Part shown: positions 45,824-55,200 of the stretch, one piece after another | Layout: each line of letters opens with the position of its first letter | Numbering within the stretch: the stretch's first letter is position 1 | From: an uncultured Bacteroidota bacterium | GTDB lineage: Bacteria; Bacteroidota; Bacteroidia; Chitinophagales; Chitinophagaceae | Direction: 5' to 3' | DNA: 58,034 nucleotides | Assembly (NCBI GenBank): GCA_903853805.1 | Contig: CAINUN010000036.1 | Span: forward strand, 1 to 58,034 | The notes under the pieces: generated by a model | What the model was told of the DNA's origin: nothing | Databases searched by the model: none | The model's input: only the letters and a program-made list of their open reading frames with translations | Position numbers and translations under genes: made by a program

Positions 45824-45857
45824 GTCTAATGCTTAATTTTCCAAATTAAAATTAGAC
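45824..45857. repeat. 34-bp inverted repeat
   Basis: GTCTAAT at the left end and ATTAGAC at the right, with a further inner match TTAATTT / AAATTAA separated by two mismatched bases. Sits in the middle of the long leader region of the giant gene. Possible regulator binding site or RNA stem. Confidence 0.6.
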
Positions 45858-46027
45858 AGTAAAATACAGAATTAGGTAAGTCTTCAAACTTAGGTTTGGA
45901 GAAAAGAGTTTTTGATGATTTTTTGGACATTTTTTTAGCAAAGTTGGAATTAACGGACAGTTTTTTGGGTTGTAATGATTAAACGGAAACACTTGATGGT
46001 AAAAGATTTTGAAGGAATAGCAACTAT

Positions 46028-46035
46028 TATTTTTG
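46028..46035 (+). promoter_or_regulatory. possible -7 box for the giant surface gene
   Basis: TATTTTTG matches TAnnTTTG, with TTTG at 46008-46011, but the spacing of 16 is below the usual 19-21. It would give a leader of about 160 bases. Confidence 0.3.
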
Positions 46036-46203
46036 TTTGACTTTCAGTGATGTTTTAAATGGAACTACTTATGCTTTCGCAATATGAAATGCATTATGAA
46101 CTATGCGACATTGAGATTATTTTTTTGAACTTGGATTTATTTTTTAAACAAAAGGGGAAGCCGAAAACCATTTAGAGTAGGCAATTAACCAAAAACATAT
46201 AGT

Positions 46204-49200
46204 ATGTATTTCAGAAAGTACTTTGCAAAAAAAGTAGCCCTGATTTGTTCGTTACTCGTTGCCTTCGCAATTAACTTTGCTAGTGCACAGGTTACAACAA
46301 ACAGCGGGTCGGGCTTATCCTCGACCTACACTGATTTGGCGTCTGCTATTACTGCCTTGAATGCTGCAACGATTACTGACCCAGTAGTCATTACACTTTC
46401 AGGCAATGAAACAGCGCCTTCAGGTACAGGGTATTACATTACCGCAACAGGTACCGCAACCAACACCATTACTATTCAAGGTAGTAATAGTACCATTACA
46501 GCAGGCACAAATACTGCAGGTAATGTGTTGGATGCCGTATTTAAAATTGTAGGCGGTGATTACATTACCATTCAAAACTTTGTGATTCAGGAAAACAGTG
46601 CGAATACGGTACTGGCCCTAGCCACAAACACAATGACAGAAGCCGGTATATTGATTATACATGCTTCGGCAACCGATGGTGCGCAATACAACACCATTCA
46701 GAACAACGCGATTAGTTTAAATAACACTTATCCTAACTCGGTAGGTATTCTTTCTACTTCAGCTTCTACTACAGATGCTACTGGAGCAAATAATGCTTTA
46801 GATGCCTCTGCTTCTTCAGGAACTAATGCTTACAACAAATTCTATGGTAACTCAATAAGTTCTGTAGCCTATGGTATGTATTTTATTACACCTGGTCAAA
46901 CCGCAACTATTTATGAGCAAGGTATTGACATTGGTGGTTCTAGTGCTGGTACTGCAAACACAATCAGCTTTGGATGTGCAACTGCTGCTACTGCCTCAAT
47001 TTGGAATCGCTCAGTAAATACTTTTGGTGCTGCTATCTTTTCAGTAAACGGTATTGGTTATAATGTTTCTTATAACATCATCACTTCTGCCAACTTAAAG
47101 TATCTTCAAACAAGTGGAGTTGCCGGTATTAAATTTAATGCTACAGTTGCTCCTGCTGGCACTTCAGCTTATACCAATACTTGTAGCTATAATACCATTT
47201 CTTTAACGGATTCTACACTTACTGGTAATTTAGGAATTGATGACGGTGCGGGAATAGCTGGTATAACAAGTTTTGTAAATAATAATAACACTATTACAAT
47301 CACTAATACTTGTACTGCTGCTACTGCTTCTACAAATATGGGTATTCGTTCAGCATATTCTGCTTTAAATAGTACGTGTAGTAATAACAATGTGGTTGTT
47401 AACGTTGTTTTTAAACCCTTTGTTGCTGCTTCAAATACACAAACTTGTCAAGCTGTGGGTTTAGGTGGTGCAACTACGAACTTTGTCTGTGATAATAATA
47501 CGTTTATTGTCAACCAAACAAATAGCCCTACTGCCGCAATTGCTGCTACTAGTAGTGGTGGTTCTACGGTTGCTGGTATCAATGCATCAATGACCAATCT
47601 TACCTTTACTAATAATATTGTAAGATTGAATCAATTGGCAACTTTGATAACAGGTTCTTCAAGTACATTTAGTGGTACTAACTACCTTATCAATAACCAA
47701 AGTGCTTGTACAAATATTAATGTTTCTGGTAACACAGTTTCATTAACACATACTCCTACTTCAGTTGGTACTTTAACCTACTCAGCTACTAACTATTATA
47801 TTTATGTTAGTGCTACTCATGCGAATTTGACTGTATCAAATAATACTGTTAATAACAATGGTGGAATTACCCGTCCTACGGGTGCTTCTTATGGTATCTA
47901 TCACTCAGGTATTACCAATTCATTGAACATTACTGGTAATACTATTAGTATATTAGCAAATGGAGGTACAAGTGGATCTACAGTTGCAGGTGTTTATTAT
48001 TCCGGTGGTTTTACTTCAACGGGTAGTATTTATAACCTTACTAATAATAATATTACGCTTAATGGTTTAAGTACTATTTATGGTATGTATCAATACGATA
48101 ACGTACCGGGTACAAAGAACTATTTGAACAATACATTTAATATTACTGGAGGTGTTTCTACTTCTACTACTTATGGTTTATATACCTATGGTGCTAGTGC
48201 GAAGATTAACGTAAAGAATAACTCTTGGACTATTACCAATAGTTATGCTTCATCTCCTAGTATTTATGGTTTATATATAGGTTCTACAATTCTTGCTGGT
48301 AATTTTAGCAATAATAGCTATGACTTTACTACTACAGTAGGTGGTGCTTCAAGTGGAACGTATATTGGTATTTATGCTTTATATGGAAACGACTCCATAT
48401 ACAACAATAAAATCAAAATGGCCATTAATAATACCGCTACTGCTGGAACTGGAAGTCCAACAATTAAGCCTATTACTATTGGTACAGGTAGTCCTCTAAC
48501 TACTGTTGTATATAATAACTTAATTGCCGATATTGTTAATAAACAAAACGGTGCTACAGGTATTATTAAAGGCATAAGCGTAGAAGGCGGAACTTCAAAT
48601 ATCATATTCAATAATAGAATTGGTAATTTGACTGCTCCTTTTTCTACAAATACAAATGCTATCAATGGTATTGCTATTACTTCAGCAGTTGCGAGTTCTA
48701 GTACTAAATTGTATTATAATACAATCAATGTTCAAGCTTCTTCTACTGGCGCGAACTTTGGTACCTGTGCAATTTACCATACGAGTAGTGCTACAGCCAC
48801 TACTTCTAACCTTGAAATGAGCAATAATGTTATTATTGACAAATCAACGCCAAGTGGTACTGGTATTTGCGCTGCTATTAAAAGAAGTGCAACTGCACAG
48901 TTACAGAACTATTCTTCCGCCTCCAACAATAATATGATTTATGGTGGTCATAAGTTCTTTTCGGATGGTACCTTCACTACCGATTCTCTAGGTGGTTATA
49001 AGGGCTTGGTGTCACCTCGTGACAATCACTCTGTTACTGGTAATCCGGTATACTTAAGTACAACCGCATCAAGTGTGGATTTCCTTAAGATGGATCCTGC
49101 AGTACCTACCAATGCTGAATCTGGAGCTATGCCAATGGGTGGTATTACAACCGATTATGATGGTGATATCCGTTTTGGTAATACAGGTTATGCTGGTACA

Positions 49201-52200
49201 AGTGTGCTAGGCGCAGATATTGGTGCTGATGAATTTAACGGAACATCAACTAATCCTTATTTCTGTTCTGGTAACACTGGCACTCCTGGTATTAAAGGTC
49301 CTATTGGTTTAGTTTGTCCATCAACAGCCTTCACTATTACCGATACTTCAGGTAATAACTATGGTAATGGTGTGTCTTACCAATGGCAAACTTCGCCTAT
49401 TGGTTTAAACACTTGGACAAATGTTACGAATGGTATTTCTCCAAACTTAACAATGGCAGCAGGTATTACCACTGCAGCAGATTACCGTTTGGTGGTAACT
49501 TGTTTGAACGGTGGTACACCAGTCGCTTCAAATACATGGACCATAAACCTTAATAGCTTTATGTTCTGTTATTGTACACCTTCAGGTATAAGTAGTTCCT
49601 ATGGAATTAGTAACTTCACAACTACTGGTGGCACAACCAACATTAATAACTCATCTGGATATTCAACCAATGGTTATGGTAATTACACCACCACTCCAAA
49701 CATGGTATTATCTACATATAATACAGGTATTGTTAGCTTTAGTATTAATACTGCTGGTATAACTGCTGGATATACTTATGGTTTTTCTATATGGGTTGAT
49801 TATAATCAAAACGGCGTGTTTACTGATGCTGGTGAAAATGTTTATACAACAGCAGCTTATACAACAAGTGTTACAGGTTCTTTTGCCATTCCAATGAGTG
49901 CAATGAGCGGTAATACAAGAATGCGTGTTCATGCTAATGGTTCTTATAGTAATCCATCTCCTTATTATTGTGGCACTGCACAATATGGAGAATATGAAGA
50001 TTATTTAGTGAACATTGTAATGCCTGCTTTTTGTTCTGGTACTCCAAACCATTCAACTGCATTAGCTAGTTCACCATCTGTTTGTCCACTTACAGCATTT
50101 AGCTTGGTAGATACTGGTTTTTCAGTAGGTCTTGGACTTACTAACCAATGGTATGCTTCACCTGCTGGTCAAAATACTTGGACTTCAATTACTGGTGCAA
50201 CGAGCACATCTTATTCTGTTACTGCAGGTATTTCTGTGCCTATGGATTATAGAATGATTTCTACTTGTTCTTATAGTAGTGCTAGCGATACAAGCAGTAT
50301 TGTTTCTTTGACTTTGAATAACTTTGTAAACTGTTATTGTTCTTCAAATGCGACTTCTACAGGTGACGAAGAAATATGGAACGTTACTATTGGTAATTTA
50401 TTGAATAATTCCTCAACTTGTGCTACTACTGCACCTGGTGCTGGTAGTATTCAGAACGAATATTCTAACTATACTACATTGCCTGCAACAAACTTATACC
50501 AATCATTAAGCTATCCTTGTAGCGTATGGATTGGTTATTGTTTAACTTCCGTTTATAGCAATGTGGCTTCAATTTACATTGACTGGAACCAAAATGGATT
50601 ATTTACGGATGCTGGCGAGCAAGTTTTCCTTTCTTCATACGCCGCAGGGGCAACAGTTGCTGCTGGTCGTGTTGTAAGTGGTAGCTTTACAGTACCTAAT
50701 GGTGCAACACCAGGTATTACCAAAATGCGTGTGGTTGCAGTTGAAAGTTCAGTAGTAAGCCCATGTGGTACTTATAGCTGGGGTGAAACGGAAGATTATT
50801 TAATTAATGTAATTCCGCTTCCTGCATGTACGGCTAACTTAAGTACACCTGTTATTACTGGACCAGCTAATGCTTGTTCCAACTTAACAACAACCTTAAC
50901 TGCTACAGGCTACACTTTTGCTGCTAGCATGTCTTACTATTGGGAAAAATCTGCTCCTGGTGCTAATGTGTGGTCAATTATTAGTGGTGCTACTACTGAT
51001 GTGTTGACAATAACTAACTTGACAACACCAACAGATTATCATTTTGTTGCAAAATGTAATAACACGAATACTTCGATAGCATCTAATACGCTTTCTTTGG
51101 GTATTAATCCATTCTATATGTGTTATTGTACACCTGCAAGTACTTGTACTAATGAAGGTATTTTGGGTGTAACTTTTAATGGTGCAACCAATAACTCTGC
51201 TTATTGTAACAACACTTCAGGATATTCTGATTTCAAAGGCAATGGTACCTTCACTACAGTAAACAGAGGGTCAAGTATTCCTTTGACTGTAAAATCAAGA
51301 GTTAATTCAAATCCTGCTTATGCTGGCGTTTGGATTGATTATGATCATAGTACTACGTTTGATGCATCAGAATTTACTTTAGTTGGTACATCTCCTACTT
51401 TAGGTTTATGGACAGTTTATAACTTCGTCAATTCAATAACAATACCGACAACTGCACAATTAGGCGTAACTGCTATGCGTGTTAGAATGGCAAACAGTGG
51501 TGGTATCACATCTGCTTCTGCTTGTACAAATACGGGTGTTTTTGGTGAATATGAAGATTATTTAATCAGTATTGACACAGCTATTATTTGTTTAGGTACT
51601 CCTAACGCTCCGGTAATTGCGGGTCCTGCTACTGTATGTCCTGGTACTAGTAATGTAATTTATGCTTCTTCTACGCCTATAGGCACTGGCATTTCTTTAC
51701 AATGGGAAAAATCGCTTAGTGGACAGAATTCGTGGACTGCAATTGCAGGCGCAACAGGCGTTAGCATTACAGATACAAACAACGTACCTACAGACTATCA
51801 TTTGATTGCTACTTGTGCTAATGGTGGTGCTACTACTGTTTCAAGTACACTTTCTGTTGCCATTAGTCCATTCGTTAGTTGTTATTGTACACCGGTTGGT
51901 GCAACAGCTACTTATGGTATTGCAAACTTCTCAACAACAGGTGCATTAACTAATATCTCCAACCTCAATAATGGTTTATATACAACATCAAATGGTTATA
52001 GCGATTTCACAGCAAATCCTGCCCTTACGTTGTTGACTTTACCTAATCAGGTGGTGACGTTTACTGCATCTTTCCAACCGAGTGGTTATACCTACGGTTA
52101 TGCTCTTTGGATTGACTATAATCATAATGGTTCTTTTGCAGATGCAGGCGAACAAATTTATATTTCCTCTACTTATGTAGGAAGTGTTACTGCTTCATTT

Positions 52201-55200
52201 ACTATTCCAGCAACCGCATTAACGGGACAAACCCGCATGAGGATGATTGCTGACTACTTATGGAGTATTCCAACAGCAGGTTATTGTACTGCAACCAATC
52301 CTACTTATGCTGAATGGGAAGACTATATGATCAATATAGTACAACCGGTAGCTTGTAGTGGAACGCCAAATGCAACAACTGTAAATGCTCCTGTTTCTGT
52401 TTGTCCTAACCAAAGTTTTACCATGTCAGCAGCAGGTTGGGATCCAGCAGCAGCTAACATGTTCTACAGATGGGAAAAATACAATACAGTAACTCAGGTT
52501 TGGGATTCTATAGTAGGTGCAAATAATACTTATTATACGGTTACAGGTGGTATCTCAGTTCCAACTGATTACCATTTTGTAAGTACTTGTCTTAATAGTG
52601 GATTATCTACAGTATCACCAAATGCTTCGTTGTCTTTAAATCCATATTATGGATGTTATTGTACTCCTGCAAGCACTTGTACTAACGAAGGTATTTTGAA
52701 TGTTACTTACGGTACATTAAATAATACTTCTCTTTCTTGTAACAATGCTTCAGGTTATAGTGATTATAAAGGCTTAGGATCATTGACAAACGTGAATGCT
52801 GGTGTTTCTACCTCTATTTCTGTCAATGCTCAGATTAATTCAAATCCTGCGAGCGTTGGTGTATGGATAGATTATAATCATAGTGGTACTTATGACGCTA
52901 ATGAATTTACCCTTATTGGTTCAACTACTGGTATTCTAACACTCCCAACACAACATGTTTATACCGCTGGTATATTCATTCCGGTGAGTGCTATGACTGG
53001 TGTTACTGGTATGCGTGTACGTTCTGCAAATCAAGGTGGCATTACTAATGCTTCTGCTTGTACCAACTCTGGTGTATTTGGTGAATATGAAGATTATTTA
53101 ATTACTATTCTTCCTCCTCCAAACTGTACTGGTACTCCAGCAACACCGGCTCCAACCGCAACAACAGGTGTTTGTCCTTCCGTTTCAATAACGTTAAATG
53201 ATACAACTTCGGCTGTTTATTTTGGTGGTACTAACTTCCAATGGGAATCATCGCCTGTTGGACAAAATACGTGGACACAAGTTCCTGGTGCTACCGTTCA
53301 GAATTATATTATCGCAAGTGGTTTAATGGCATCTACTGATTTCCATTTAATTGCTACTTGTAGCTTTACGGGTCAAGCTAGTATTTCTGCTACTGTTACA
53401 TCCAATATCAATAGCTTCATGTCTTGTTATTGCACTTCAAACGCAACTTCTACTGGTGATGAAGAGCTTTGGAATGTAACTATTGGTACTTTGAATAATA
53501 CATCTGCTTGTGGCGATACTGCCTTGAGTACGGGAAATATACCGTATGAGTACAATAACTATAAGTATTTGACGCCACCTAGTCTTCAAGCTGGTGCGCC
53601 AATTCCATTTAGTGTTACTATTGGCTATTGTCTTACAGGTGTGTACTCAAATGTTGCAGCAATCTATATGGACCTTAACCATAACGGTACCTTTACCGAT
53701 GCTGGTGAAAATGTATATACTTCGTCTTATGCAGCTGGTACTTCTGCTACTGCAGGTCGTCTTATTACAGGTGCATTAACTATTCCAATTACTGCGTTAA
53801 CTGGTAATACAGTAATGCGTGTTGTTGCTGTAGAAGGTTCGGCTGTTAGCCCATGTGGAACTTATACTTGGGGTGAAACTGAAGATTATACAGTTAATAT
53901 TACTGCTCCAATTCCTTGTGCTGGTACGCCAAGTGCGGGTGTTTCGTATGCAAATACAAATGGAGTATGTCCAAACACTGCATTTAACCTATCAGATTCT
54001 ACGTTTTCTTTTGGATTAGGAATTAGCTATCAATGGCAGTCATCAGCAGCTGGTCTAAATAACTGGTCTAATGTAGCTGGTGCTACAAATCCAAGCTTTA
54101 ATGTTACAGGAATTATGGTTGCAACAGATTATCGTTTTGTTGTTACTTGCTCTAATAGTAACATTACTTCTTACTCTAACGTAACGAATGTTAATGTACT
54201 TGGATTTTATGGTTGTTATTGTGCTGTAACCAATTCAGGTGGTACTGGTACCTTTATGAACCAAGTATCATTTAATACAATGATAAATAATACCTCTTCA
54301 AGTAACCCAAGTGCGTCACCATATTATTCAAACTTTGCAGGTAATACTAGTTTGATTACAACGGTTACGGGTGGTAATACTTATCCAATGAGTATCTTAG
54401 TTGATGCTCCAGGAACTTATACAGGTGCTATTATTTCTGTTTGGATTGACTTTAACCACGATGGCACCTATTCTTCAACTGAATGGACTCAAATTGGTAC
54501 AGCTTGTCCAGGTGGTCAAACTACTACCACAAACGTTACTATTCCTGCCAGTGCTTTATCTGGTGTAACAGGAATGCGTATTCGTTCTCGTGGAGCTGGT
54601 AATACAAACGGTGCTATTGACGCTTGTACTGTATTTGGCTCAGGTGAAACAGAAGATTATGCAATAAATATTGCTGTTCCACCACCATGTACAGGCATGC
54701 CAAATGCCGGTAATATTGCTGGTCCTACAAGTGCTTGTCCTAATAGTACATTTACCCTTGTAGATACAGGAGCAACTTATGCATTGTATGTATATTATCA
54801 ATGGTTCTCAAGTCCTCAAGGTCAAAGTGCTTGGACCCCAATAACAGGTGCAACTAGTAATTCATATACTTCTCCAAGTATCACTACAAACACAGATTAT
54901 CGTGTTAGATCTATTTGTACTCAAACAAACGATACTGCTTATACTTCTTCATTCTCAGTAACTGCTAATGGATTTGTTAACTGTTATTGTGCTTCAATGC
55001 CTTCAACTACAGCTGATGAAGAAATTTACAGTGTTACTGTAAATGGCTCAAATAGCGGAACATTTGCTGGGTATAATGGTTCTACCATAACTGCTTGTAA
55101 TACAGCAGCACCGGGTCCTGGTTCTATATTGAATAGGTATTCTAACTTTAAAACATTAGGAACTTTTGCCAGCCTTGGATTGGGAGCGTCCGTGCCATTT

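Larger units (their letters stand above)
45455..46203. other. 749-base AT-rich intergenic region with hairpins
   Basis: Separates the kinase gene (minus) from the giant surface gene (plus). I see no convincing gene; a 60-codon frame at 45603 lacks any recognisable features. It contains two stacked hairpins with a T-tract (45526-45602), a 34-bp inverted repeat (45824-45857) and a possible -7 box (46028-46035). This is long for the tightly packed genome and is best read as control DNA or a small RNA locus. Confidence 0.6.
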
